Shown here piece by piece: positions 17,325 through 25,141 of a stretch of 64,000 nt of DNA. Positions within the stretch are counted from its first letter, which is position 1, and the number at the start of each line of letters is the position of its first letter. The notes under the pieces were generated by a model. The model was not told the DNA's origin. It searched no databases and saw only the letters and a list, made by a program, of their open reading frames with translations. The position numbers and the translations under genes are program-made. Source of the stretch: Halobacillus mangrovi (GTDB taxonomy: Bacteria; Bacillota; Bacilli; Bacillales; Halobacillaceae); assembly GCF_002097535.1 (NCBI RefSeq), contig NZ_CP020772.1, forward strand, positions 620,001 through 684,000, read 5' to 3'.

Positions 17325-17840
17325 ATGCTTTTGTTCGTGGTTGGAGCGACAAAAAAATTGCAAAATGAAATCAGTAAACCGATTGCTGATGTAGAAGATT
17401 ATCAGGATGTGCCTGAAATTTACCAATGGCATGCAAATATCATTACAATTAACAGGCGGAAGTGTTTAGTGCTAATGAACAATCAAACAGGTCTTAACTT
17501 AACCTTATTCGGCCTTAGAAAGCAGCAGTTCAAGAACCTTGATGATGTTATAAAAGGGTCGTTAAATCAATTGTTTCAGGTGTTAGAAGTTGAGCAGAGT
17601 GTTCGTGACCAAATGCTTGAAGCAGCTGATGAAATTGTCTATACGAAAACGAAGAGCAGAAGGTTACTTGGGATGATGAACGATTTGAAGTTGATGATCG
17701 AGAGTCATACAAAGGGACGCGAATATGAGGACATCGATGCTGTACACGTGAACAAGGAAAACAATAACAATCCTTATTCTGCCTTAGAACATCATTTCCC
17801 ACATAAAGAGTTTGTAAAATATTTCGAAGATGAAAAGTAG
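17325..17840 (+). CDS. DUF6933 domain protein, function unknown
   Basis: A 171-residue soluble protein whose first ~110 residues (VGATKKLQNEI, WHANIITINRRKCLVLMNNQT, GLNLTLFGLRKQQFKNLD) match my memory of the DUF6933 family, small proteins of unknown role. The C-terminal part has a charged helix and ends NPYSALEHHFPHKEF, a segment that looks like the end of the pRiA4b ORF-3-like relatives. GAGGTGA precedes the ATG. Single gene with its own terminator. Confidence 0.65.
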   Translation: MLLFVVGATKKLQNEISKPIADVEDYQDVPEIYQWHANIITINRRKCLVLMNNQTGLNLTLFGLRKQQFKNLDDVIKGSLNQLFQVLEVEQSVRDQMLEAADEIVYTKTKSRRLLGMMNDLKLMIESHTKGREYEDIDAVHVNKENNNNPYSALEHHFPHKEFVKYFEDEK

Positions 17841-17868
17841 CACGTAGGTACACGTGCTGCTTTTTTTA
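17839..17868 (+). terminator. Terminator of the DUF6933 gene
   Basis: AGCACGT/ACGTGCT stem with a T7 tail; the stem includes the stop codon. Confidence 0.85.
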
Positions 17869-17937
17869 ATTATTTGTTAAAAAGAAGGGAATAAAAACTG
17901 ATGGGAGAAAGAATTAAAAGATAGAAAGTTCTATGTT

Positions 17938-17967
17938 TTGTAAATACCTTAACGGGTATATTATAAT
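17938..17967 (+). promoter_or_regulatory. Promoter of the persulfide dioxygenase gene with CstR/CsoR-type operator
   Basis: TTGTAA (17938-17943) and a perfect TATAAT (17962-17967) are 18 bases apart. The spacer is filled by ATACCTTAACGGGTAT (17944-17959), an inverted repeat with ATACC/GGTAT arms. CsoR-family persulfide sensors such as CstR bind operators of this ATACC-N-GGTAT form in front of cst genes, so a per/polysulfide-responsive repressor encoded elsewhere is likely. Confidence 0.65.
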
Positions 17968-17998
17968 TAGAATAACTTCTACTTTGGAGGGTATGTCT

Positions 17999-19405
17999 AT
18001 GTTTTTTAAATCGTTCTTTGATGAAAATCTAGCTCAAATGTCTTATATGGTGGGGTGTCAAAAAACAGGAGATGCAATCGTAATTGATCCAGCCCGCGAT
18101 CTTACTCCTTATTTTGATACAGCAATAAAAGAAGGATTTTCCATTACAAAAGCAGCGGAGACCCATATTCATGCTGACTTTTTGTCTGGGGCACGTGAAC
18201 TCGCCAATCGTGAGGATGTTACGTTGTACCTTTCGAATGAAGGAGAAGATGACTGGAAATATCAGTATCTTGATGGATTAGATCATAAATTAGTTCATGA
18301 TCAAGACCATTTTTATGTCGGAAATGTGCGTTTTGACGTCATGCATACACCAGGTCATACGCCAGAAAGCATCTCATTCCTACTTACAGACGAAGGCGGT
18401 GGTTCCAGTGTTCCAATGGGGATATTCACAGGAGATTTTGTTTTCGTTGGAGATGTAGGGAGGCCTGACTTGCTTGAAAAAGCAGCAGGGGCAAAAGGCA
18501 CAGCTTCAAGTGGAGCAAAACAGATGTTTCAGTCATTAGAAAGGTTTAAAGAATTACCTGATTATGTCCAAGTGTGGCCAGGGCATGGGGCAGGCAGCGC
18601 CTGCGGAAAATCCCTGGGTGCCGTTCCTGTATCGACGGTTGGATATGAAAAATTAAACAACTGGGCATTACAATACGACAACGAAGACAAATTCTCGGAA
18701 GAATTACTAGAGGGGCAACCGGAACCTCCGAAATATTTTGCCATGATGAAAAAGCTAAATAAAGAAGGTCCAGCGTTATTAAATGATTCTGAAACAAAAA
18801 GCATCCGTTTATCTCATAGTGGTGAGTACAGAAATGAGCAATCCATCGTGATTGATACACGAAGCTCTGACGAATTCTCACAAGGACATTTGGAAGGTAC
18901 GGTTAACATTCCTTTTAATAAGTCATTCGCTAATTGGGCAGGCTGGATTGCGGAATACGATCAACAAATCGTCCTCATTGCAGAAGAGAATCAGGTTAAT
19001 GAAGTGAAGAAAGCTTTACAATCGATAGGTTTAGATAATGTTGTAGGGTACATTCCTGCACAAGAGGTGAAAAAACAGTCAGGATTAGAATCGTACCGCA
19101 ATATCAAGCCAAAAGAATTAGAAGCTGAATATCGTGATCATGATGATTATATTGTGGTTGATGTGCGTAACCAATCCGAATGGGATGAAGGTCACATGGA
19201 AGGGGTTTATCATATTATGCTTGGAAAGCTGAAAGATAGCTTGGATCAAATCCCTTCAGACAAAACTCCAATTGTTCATTGCCATTCAGGAAGCCGATCA
19301 GCCATTGCAGCAAGTATTTTACAAGCTTACGGATATAAAGACGTCCTTAATTTAGAAGGTGGCTTTTCTGCTTGGAAAGAAATTGAACAACCAGTAAAAT
19401 CATAA
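17999..19405 (+). CDS. Persulfide dioxygenase/sulfurtransferase (CstB-like MBL-rhodanese fusion)
   Basis: A 468-residue protein. The N-terminal metallo-beta-lactamase domain (residues 1 to ~250) has the ETHE1-type iron-binding motif THIHADFLSGA, HTPGHTPESI and GDFVFVGDVGRPD. A first rhodanese-like domain (~280-360, VIDTRSSDEFSQGHLEG) lacks the active cysteine, and a second (~375-468) has it in VHCHSGSRSA. This order matches CstB, which oxidises persulfides to thiosulfate or sulfite in sulfide detoxification. I start at the ATG at 17999, eight bases after GGAGG; the longer frame from 17933 would run through the promoter. Confidence 0.88.
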   Translation: MFFKSFFDENLAQMSYMVGCQKTGDAIVIDPARDLTPYFDTAIKEGFSITKAAETHIHADFLSGARELANREDVTLYLSNEGEDDWKYQYLDGLDHKLVHDQDHFYVGNVRFDVMHTPGHTPESISFLLTDEGGGSSVPMGIFTGDFVFVGDVGRPDLLEKAAGAKGTASSGAKQMFQSLERFKELPDYVQVWPGHGAGSACGKSLGAVPVSTVGYEKLNNWALQYDNEDKFSEELLEGQPEPPKYFAMMKKLNKEGPALLNDSETKSIRLSHSGEYRNEQSIVIDTRSSDEFSQGHLEGTVNIPFNKSFANWAGWIAEYDQQIVLIAEENQVNEVKKALQSIGLDNVVGYIPAQEVKKQSGLESYRNIKPKELEAEYRDHDDYIVVDVRNQSEWDEGHMEGVYHIMLGKLKDSLDQIPSDKTPIVHCHSGSRSAIAASILQAYGYKDVLNLEGGFSAWKEIEQPVKS

Positions 19406-19412
19406 TGTAATG

Positions 19413-19446
19413 GCTCTGCTTCCACAGGAAGCAGAGCTTTTTTAAC
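19413..19446. terminator. Bidirectional terminator
   Basis: GCTCTGCTTCC/GGAAGCAGAGC stem with a 3-base loop and T run, between convergent genes. Confidence 0.9.
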
Positions 19447-20101
19447 AACTAAATGGAAAAGGATGATGTGGAGGTTCGGCCTCCTTGTACCAAGTTGGTG
19501 TTTTTTGTTTGCTAGCCGTATGCCATGCTGCTACTCCTGCTAACACCGCATCGATCGTGTGGGTGGACGATTCGTGTATGGCTGTCGCTGAATCGCTTAG
19601 CATCTGCGAAGTAAGCCATTCGATGACCTGTACTCGGCTCGACTTCTCTTTTTTATAATTAAAGGCTATGGTTCTTTTCTCCTCAGGCAACCTTGAGGCG
19701 AGGGTGACACCCGGATGCACCTCTACGATACTTACTTGTTTTCCAAAATTAGTACGCAGCATATGGGCAAGATGGATACCGCGCATCGTTAAATAAACCA
19801 TACGGGTTAGCGTAGGTGGCATAATTGAACCAGATTTCATTCCAAGTGATTTTGCGTAAGCACGGAGCGAACGATCGTGTGGACGATCACCGCCGCCATC
19901 CTGGTAGGAAAGGGGAGCATCAATGCCTATATAAACAGGACTTTTCTCTATCTCCTTTCTAATGATATTGAAAATTTCCTCATCAGATGCACCTTCTTGA
20001 AGGTACTCAAGATTCAGGAGTTGTTTGTTTTCTTTAAGTATAGCCATAACCGTATCCTTGTGATTGGATGGACCAGAAAGATCAATACCAATAATTTTCA
20101 T
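19442..20101 (-). CDS. DUF429 domain protein (predicted RNase H-fold nuclease)
   Basis: A 219-residue protein with an N-terminal IIGIDLSGPSNHKDTV strand-loop, IGIDAPLS, MRGIHLAHML and EVHPGVTLASRL, which are the recurring acidic positions of DUF429, a family predicted to share the RNase H fold. The C-terminal helix STHTIDAVLAGVAAWHT carries another conserved Asp. Activity has not been shown for most members. Translation start follows GAGGTGAAAC. It is transcribed after the peptide/receptor pair but separated from it by a terminator. Confidence 0.7.
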   Translation of the reverse strand: MKIIGIDLSGPSNHKDTVMAILKENKQLLNLEYLQEGASDEEIFNIIRKEIEKSPVYIGIDAPLSYQDGGGDRPHDRSLRAYAKSLGMKSGSIMPPTLTRMVYLTMRGIHLAHMLRTNFGKQVSIVEVHPGVTLASRLPEEKRTIAFNYKKEKSSRVQVIEWLTSQMLSDSATAIHESSTHTIDAVLAGVAAWHTASKQKTPTWYKEAEPPHHPFPFSC

Positions 20102-20127
20102 GTTTCACCTCACACATGTTGTGGATT

Positions 20128-20156
20128 AAAAAAAGACCCCTACCATGGGGGTAGAG
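20128..20156 (-). terminator. Terminator after the secreted-peptide gene
   Basis: On the minus strand a G/C-rich hairpin (ACCCCC...GGGGT) is followed by seven T, 60 bases after the small peptide gene stop. Confidence 0.7.
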
Positions 20157-20214
20157 GCAAAAGTTTGTATAGGTATAGGATTAGGGGAGGTGCTAATTAC
20201 ACATAAAATTAAAA

Positions 20215-20340
20215 TTAAACTTGATAGTAAATAACTTGTGGCTGAGGATAAGCATCTTCAGCACTATCATGAATTCCAGGTGCAGCAGCTGCAGTCGCTA
20301 CGAATGCAACTATTCCTAGAATAGCTAAAAACTTTTTCAT
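20215..20340 (-). CDS. Small secreted peptide precursor, likely RNPP-type signal (NprX/PapR-like)
   Basis: A 41-codon gene. The product starts with a Sec signal: MKK then a hydrophobic core rich in Ile, Leu, Val and Ala, with small residues (ATAAAAPG) suiting signal peptidase cleavage near residue 20. The exported remainder, about 21 residues, is acidic and ends in PQPQVIYYQV. Its ATG overlaps the TGA of the upstream HTH-TPR receptor by four bases (ATGA), and the AGGAGG for it lies inside the receptor gene, so the two are translationally coupled. This is the layout of nprR-nprX and rap-phr pairs, in which the precursor is secreted, trimmed, re-imported by an oligopeptide permease and bound by the receptor. 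The mature form is inferred to be a short C-terminal peptide; its exact ends are unknown. Confidence 0.75.
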   Translation of the reverse strand: MKKFLAILGIVAFVATAAAAPGIHDSAEDAYPQPQVIYYQV

Positions 20341-21623
20341 AAGAGTATCCCTCCTAAATGAGAATGTTTATTTAACAATTGAATTGCTAACCTTAAGTAT
20401 GTTGAAGATTTTTTGTACATCCGCTTCTTCTCTAATAGATTTGCAAGAACCATTGAGTATCGGATGATGTAAATATGTTCCTTTTTCTCCTGAAAATAAG
20501 GAATCATGACAGTTTCTAAGTGATCGATTAAAGTGGGATCATCATTTATCATTCGCTTATAAAAATCATAATGTAACTGATGGGGCTTAGAAGCATATTT
20601 CTCAAGCTCTTTTTCTCCCTCTTCAATCCATTTAGAACAGCCTTCATAGTCGCCAATCCGGTAATGTTCAAGGATTAGGCTGTGGATTGTTGTATGAAGA
20701 TAGGATTGCTTGTAAGTAGTATCAGAATCATTGTATTCTAAGCTATTCTTATAATTATTAATAGCTGAATGATGATTTCCTATCCTGGACTCTAAAGTTC
20801 CAATATTAATATAAACTAAATTTAGCTGATTTCGGTTAGAAGTTTGCATAGCTATTTTTCTAGCCGAATGGAAATTCTCTAAAGACTTCGCATAGTTTTT
20901 AAGTTTGCTATAATTAATTCCTTGTAAAATATGACAGTCAGCACTTTTATCTAAATCATATCTTGCCTGATAGATTTCTAGTGCTTGATCAACATAGAAC
21001 ACTGAAGCTGAGATGTGGTTTGCTTGGCTAGTACTAAGAGCCAATATGTAGTACAAATCACCAAATTCCCAGTCTTTCAGTTCTAGCGCAATAGAAGAAC
21101 TATAATTTTTCGCAACCATTAACTCTTGGAAAGAATCCTCAAAGTCACCTTGGTAATACTTCAATAAACCAGTAATTAAGTGGTAGTAAAACTTCATTTC
21201 TTCATCAAATGAATCTTTGTGTTGACGGATATTTTCCCATGTTTCATAAGCCTTCTCTACATCCAGCTCTAAAAGAAGGTGACGAACACGAAACAATTCA
21301 AAGATTATATATAAATGATGGTTATTCAACGTGTCCTCTTGACTAAGCAGTTCTTCCATTAACCTCTGTGCCTTTTCCTTGTGCTTGAACACAAAAGATT
21401 CATACCATTCCTTTAATTTTTCCTTAGAAGGATGATTGTAGGAAGAATCGTGAAAATCAAGCCCTAGACGTTCGTAAAGCATTTCTAATACCTCGAACGC
21501 TGGAACGGTTTGATCATTCTCAATCTTAGAGAGATACGCTGGCGAGATTATTCCATCAGCCAATTGGTTTTGGGTTAAACCTTGTTTGACTCGATGAAAT
21601 CGAAGTACTTTACCATATTCCAT
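20337..21623 (-). CDS. HTH-XRE/TPR peptide receptor regulator, NprR/PlcR-like, paired with a peptide gene
   Basis: A 428-residue protein: XRE helix-turn-helix at residues 1-60 (LRFHRVKQGLTQNQLADGI, SPAYLSKIENDQTVPAF) and tetratricopeptide-like helical repeats over the rest. Length and plan fit NprR (about 423 residues). The ATG at 21623 is chosen because it gives the family N-terminus (MEYGKVLRFHR) after AGGTG; the longer frame from 21716 would read through the promoter region. Its stop codon overlaps the start of the 41-residue secreted-peptide gene. It is clearly related to, but more distant than, the two tandem regulators at 1594-4172. The target genes are unknown; none of the flanking metabolic genes is an obvious one. 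Confidence 0.85.
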   Translation of the reverse strand: MEYGKVLRFHRVKQGLTQNQLADGIISPAYLSKIENDQTVPAFEVLEMLYERLGLDFHDSSYNHPSKEKLKEWYESFVFKHKEKAQRLMEELLSQEDTLNNHHLYIIFELFRVRHLLLELDVEKAYETWENIRQHKDSFDEEMKFYYHLITGLLKYYQGDFEDSFQELMVAKNYSSSIALELKDWEFGDLYYILALSTSQANHISASVFYVDQALEIYQARYDLDKSADCHILQGINYSKLKNYAKSLENFHSARKIAMQTSNRNQLNLVYINIGTLESRIGNHHSAINNYKNSLEYNDSDTTYKQSYLHTTIHSLILEHYRIGDYEGCSKWIEEGEKELEKYASKPHQLHYDFYKRMINDDPTLIDHLETVMIPYFQEKKEHIYIIRYSMVLANLLEKKRMYKKSSTYLRLAIQLLNKHSHLGGILL

Positions 21624-21636
21624 TTTACACACACCT

Positions 21637-21648
21637 AGTTGATCAACT
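21637..21648. promoter_or_regulatory. Palindrome upstream of the receptor gene
   Basis: AGTTGATCAACT is a perfect 12-bp palindrome 14 bases before the receptor start, in the leader or core promoter. It is a natural candidate for an autoregulatory operator of the receptor. Confidence 0.35.
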
Positions 21649-21776
21649 GTCGATTTGGAAGAGTGTTTGTCTTTCAAATCTATTTTTAGAATACATGTTC
21701 GATTAGGAATTTTCAACTATAAACAGAGGTTTCCCAAGTCAGGAAAATTTGAAGGCTTAAGGGGGCTTTTTACCTG

Positions 21777-21860
21777 CCAACTTTCACAGATCATATGAAT
21801 GAGTTCCAGGCTATTCCTGATATAGAAGTAAGTGGTTGGTATGGAGTTTGTACACTCTGG
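21777..21860 (+). pseudogene. Possible remnant of a TctC/Bug-type solute-binding protein gene
   Basis: One frame reads PTFTDHMNEFQAIPDIEVSG followed by WYGV, which resembles the C-terminal PTFAE...G.P..EVSGWYGV region of tripartite tricarboxylate transporter binding proteins (TctC/Bug). The similarity stops after that and a stop follows at about 21889; no start or upstream domain remains. The call rests on memory of the motif only. Confidence 0.25.
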
Positions 21861-22102
21861 TCAAGACATTCTCGGCTCTTCTGCGGATAATACAGTCTCT
21901 CAATCCTGGGATAAGTCGTCGGCGTAAATTAAGAAAAATAAGGTGAAAGGCGGGACATTACATTCCACTCTTTTTTTTGGAGATAAACGTTTGGTGAGAT
22001 CTACGAGTAAACACGCGGGATTAAGGGTATAAAAGGTATAGGATAATTTAATAACCTCAGGATATCGCTTCATAAAAACTCGTTGAGAAGGAGGAATTTC
22101 GT

Positions 22103-24052
22103 GTGAGTTACAATGTCACACAAAAACTGATCAAAGATCACTTGGTAGAAGGGGAAATGACCCCAGGATCTGAGATCGGCTTAAAGATCGACCAAACATT
22201 AACCCAGGATGCAACGGGTACAATGGTTATGCTGGAGCTTGAAGCTATGGGGATTGACCGTGCAAAAACAGAAGCTTCTGCCCAGTATGTTGACCACAAC
22301 CTCATTCAAGAAGACAGTAAAAACCCAGATGATCACTTGTTTTTAGAAAGTGCTGCTAAAAGGTTCGGGTTATATTTCAGTCGTCCAGGGAACGGTGTCA
22401 GCCACCCTGTTCACATGCAGCGGCTAGCCAAGCCAGGAAAGACACTTCTAGGTTCTGATAGTCATACATGTGCGAATGGATGTATGGGGATGCTCGCTAT
22501 GGGGGCTGGAGGTATTGATGTAGCCATGGCCATAGCGGGAGAGCCGTTCTACGTTAAGATGCCTAAGGTCTGGGGTGTCAAAGTCACAGGAGAGCTTCCA
22601 GATTGGGTCAGTGCTAAAGACGTTATTCTTGAAATGCTGAAAAGACACGGAGTCAAAGGCGGAGTTAATCATGTCTTTGAGTATTATGGCCCTGGTCTAA
22701 AAAATTTAACAGCGATGGACCGTCATGTGATTGCGAATATGGGAGCTGAACTCGGTGCTACTGGTACTGTATTCCCTTCAGACGAGGAAACCAAGAGATT
22801 CATGACTCTTCAAGGAAGAGAAGATGAATGGATAGAATTAAAAGCTGATGATGGTGCTACTTATGACGTCCATGATGAAATTGATTTATCTGAAATTGGT
22901 CCAATGGTAGCAAAACCCTCAAGTCCTGGAAACGTAGTTCCTATTGAAGAAGTAGAAGGAGAGTCTATCTACCAATCCTACATTGGTTCCTCTGCCAATC
23001 CGGGGTACCGTGATTTTGCCATCGCATCTAAAATAGTAGAAGGCAGACATATTGCAGCAGGTGTCTCTTTTGACCTGAACCCTACGTCCCGTCAGATGTT
23101 GATCGATCTTTCTCAAAACGGTCATATTGCCAACTTTTTGCAAGCTGGCGGACGTTTGCACCAAGCAGGTTGTAATGGATGTATTGGAATGGGGCAGGCC
23201 CCAGCTACAGGTCGAAATAGTTTACGGACCACACCTAGGAACTTTCCTGGCAGATCAGGTACTAAGGAAGACAGCGTATTCTTGTGCAGCCCGGAAACAG
23301 CTGCCATCTCGGCTTTACACGGAAAGATAACGGATCCGAGAAAAGCAGACTTTTCTTATCCAGACGTGCAGGAGCTGGACAAGCCTACCGTCGATACTCG
23401 TTTATTAGACGATCCGCTTCCGTTTGAGGAAGCCAAAGAAGTCGATCTTGTCAAAGGACCTAACGTTGCTTCCATACCAGAAATGGATGAACTTCCGAAT
23501 GATATGGAATTACCTATACTCCTTAAAATGGGTGATGACATTTCAACCGATGAAATCCTAGCTGGGGGAGCGCGAGTACTTCCTTACCGAAGCAACCTTC
23601 CGGAAATTAGTAAGTTTACGTTTGAGATTGTCGATGAATCTTATTACGATCGGGCAATGGATATTCGAGATCAAGGCGGTCATGCCGTCGTCGCTGGTAC
23701 CAACTACGGACAAGGATCGAGTCGTGAACACGCAGCACTAGCTCCTAAGTATTTGGGATTGCGTGTCGCTATCGTAAAAGATTTCGCCCGTATTCATTGG
23801 CAGAACCTGGCAAACTTTGGGGTACTTCCATTAACATTCGTCAATGAAGCTGACCTCGACGATCTGGAACAAGGGGACGTATTGGTATTTAAAGGACTAA
23901 GAGATGGTATTAAGCAATCCAACACTGTAGAAGCTGAAGTGAAAGGGAAGGACAAGAAGATAAAACTTGAACATGCTCTTTCTGAACGTCAAATTGAAAT
24001 CATGCAAATGGGCGGTTTGATTAACTGGGTGAAAAATCGTTTGGAAGGATAA
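22103..24052 (+). CDS. Aconitate hydratase (short, ~650-residue type)
   Basis: A 649-residue [4Fe-4S] aconitase that interconverts citrate and isocitrate. Cluster and substrate motifs are GSDSHTCANGCMGMLAMGAG and GCNGCIGMGQAP in the first three quarters and, in the swivel domain, DDISTDEILAGG and GTNYGQGSSREHAAL. It belongs to the shorter aconitase group found in some bacteria rather than the ~900-residue CitB type, and it is longer than LeuC. The start is GTG at 22103, seven bases after AAGGAGG. It is monocistronic. If the genome also has citB, this may be a second isozyme. Confidence 0.88.
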   Translation: MSYNVTQKLIKDHLVEGEMTPGSEIGLKIDQTLTQDATGTMVMLELEAMGIDRAKTEASAQYVDHNLIQEDSKNPDDHLFLESAAKRFGLYFSRPGNGVSHPVHMQRLAKPGKTLLGSDSHTCANGCMGMLAMGAGGIDVAMAIAGEPFYVKMPKVWGVKVTGELPDWVSAKDVILEMLKRHGVKGGVNHVFEYYGPGLKNLTAMDRHVIANMGAELGATGTVFPSDEETKRFMTLQGREDEWIELKADDGATYDVHDEIDLSEIGPMVAKPSSPGNVVPIEEVEGESIYQSYIGSSANPGYRDFAIASKIVEGRHIAAGVSFDLNPTSRQMLIDLSQNGHIANFLQAGGRLHQAGCNGCIGMGQAPATGRNSLRTTPRNFPGRSGTKEDSVFLCSPETAAISALHGKITDPRKADFSYPDVQELDKPTVDTRLLDDPLPFEEAKEVDLVKGPNVASIPEMDELPNDMELPILLKMGDDISTDEILAGGARVLPYRSNLPEISKFTFEIVDESYYDRAMDIRDQGGHAVVAGTNYGQGSSREHAALAPKYLGLRVAIVKDFARIHWQNLANFGVLPLTFVNEADLDDLEQGDVLVFKGLRDGIKQSNTVEAEVKGKDKKIKLEHALSERQIEIMQMGGLINWVKNRLEG

Positions 24053-24058
24053 AAAGTA

Positions 24059-24093
24059 AAAGGCTGCGACCTATGAATGGTCGCAGCCTTTTA
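24059..24093. terminator. Bidirectional terminator after the aconitase gene
   Basis: AAAGGCTGCGACC/GGTCGCAGCCTTTT stem with a 7-base loop, shared with the convergent dioxygenase gene. Confidence 0.9.
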
Positions 24094-25047
24094 TTCTTTT
24101 GATTGTGTTTTTAGAGGTGCTAAGGATGTTTCGATTTCTTCTCGTTTTTCCTCTAAAAAAGGTGGCAACGCAAGGCTTTCACCAAGATGGTCTATGTCTT
24201 CATCAGTCGCAAAACCGGGACCATCTGTAGCCAATTCAAACAGGATGTGGTTAGGTTCACGGAAGTAGAGGGATTTGAAGTAATAGCGATCAACTAAGCC
24301 TGAATTTGGAAAGCCGTGTTCTTGAATAATGGATTGCCATTGTTGCAATTCCTTTTCATTTTCTACCCGGAAAGCAACGTGGTGGACGCTTCCACGGCCA
24401 GGCTTTTCTCTGGGTATATCCGCACGTTCTTCCAAATGGACTTCTGCTCCTGAACCTCCTTGGCCTGATTCGAAAACGGTAAATTCATTGTATTTTCCAG
24501 CTTCACGAAAGCCCATGATGTCTACAAGTATGTTTTTTGTTTTTTCTGCATCAGGGACGGTTAAGTGAATAGGGCCTAGACCTGTGATTCCGTGTTCTTG
24601 TGGAACAGGTGCTTTTTCCCAGGGTAATCCTGATTCGACGCCTTCATTTTTTTCATCAGAAACTAGCATGAGACGTTGATCTTCGTGATCTCTAAGGGAT
24701 AATGTTTTTCTTCCGAACCGCTCCGTAATAGGATCGTGAGCTACTTTGAATTTTTCAAGACGTTCTTTCCAATACTTAAGGGCTTGATCATCTTTCACAC
24801 GTAGAGAGGTTGTAGAAATGCTATGGGTACCTGGATAGGTGTGACCGGCGCGTGGAATTTCAAAGAACGTCAAGTCTGTGCCAGGGCTGCCTTCTCGATC
24901 AGCATAAAAAAGGTGATACATAGAAGGGTCATCCTGGTTTACTGTTTTCTTGACCAAGCGCATACCTAATAGGTTTGTATAAAAATCATAGTTTTTTTTC
25001 GCGTTAGCTGTAATTGCTGAAACATGGTGAATTCCTTTAATTTTCAT
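24091..25047 (-). CDS. Ring-cleaving dioxygenase, MhqA/MhqO-like glyoxalase family
   Basis: A 318-residue two-domain vicinal-oxygen-chelate protein. Domain 1 begins GIHHVSAITANAKKNYDFY and domain 2 begins LGPIHLTVPDAEKTK; metal ligands are the His of GIHHVSA, the His of VHHVAFRV and the Glu of ILFELATDGPGF. Relatives MhqA, MhqE and MhqO of Bacillus are induced by catechol and quinones through the MarR repressor MhqR. The two inverted repeats upstream fit that control. AGGAGG lies eight bases before the ATG. Confidence 0.88.
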   Translation of the reverse strand: MKIKGIHHVSAITANAKKNYDFYTNLLGMRLVKKTVNQDDPSMYHLFYADREGSPGTDLTFFEIPRAGHTYPGTHSISTTSLRVKDDQALKYWKERLEKFKVAHDPITERFGRKTLSLRDHEDQRLMLVSDEKNEGVESGLPWEKAPVPQEHGITGLGPIHLTVPDAEKTKNILVDIMGFREAGKYNEFTVFESGQGGSGAEVHLEERADIPREKPGRGSVHHVAFRVENEKELQQWQSIIQEHGFPNSGLVDRYYFKSLYFREPNHILFELATDGPGFATDEDIDHLGESLALPPFLEEKREEIETSLAPLKTQSKE

Positions 25048-25071
25048 AGGTTCAACCTCCTATTCAAGGTT

Positions 25072-25091
25072 TTATCTCGAATTCAAGATAA
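25072..25091. promoter_or_regulatory. MhqR-type operator
   Basis: TTATCTCGAATTCAAGATAA is a nearly perfect 20-bp palindrome (one mismatched pair) 25 bases upstream of the dioxygenase start. It matches the ATCTCGAATTCGAGAT-type box bound by the quinone-sensing repressor MhqR. The mhqR gene is not in this window. Confidence 0.7.
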
Positions 25092-25123
25092 TTATACTGA
25101 ATTTACTAGTGGATGTCAATTGC

Positions 25124-25136
25124 TCTTAATTTAAGA
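25124..25136. promoter_or_regulatory. Second, weaker MhqR-like repeat
   Basis: TCTTAATTTAAGA, a perfect 6-1-6 palindrome ending in the same AAGAT(AA) half-site as the main box, 45 bases further upstream; it may be a second operator for the dioxygenase gene. Confidence 0.4.
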
Positions 25137-25141
25137 TAATT

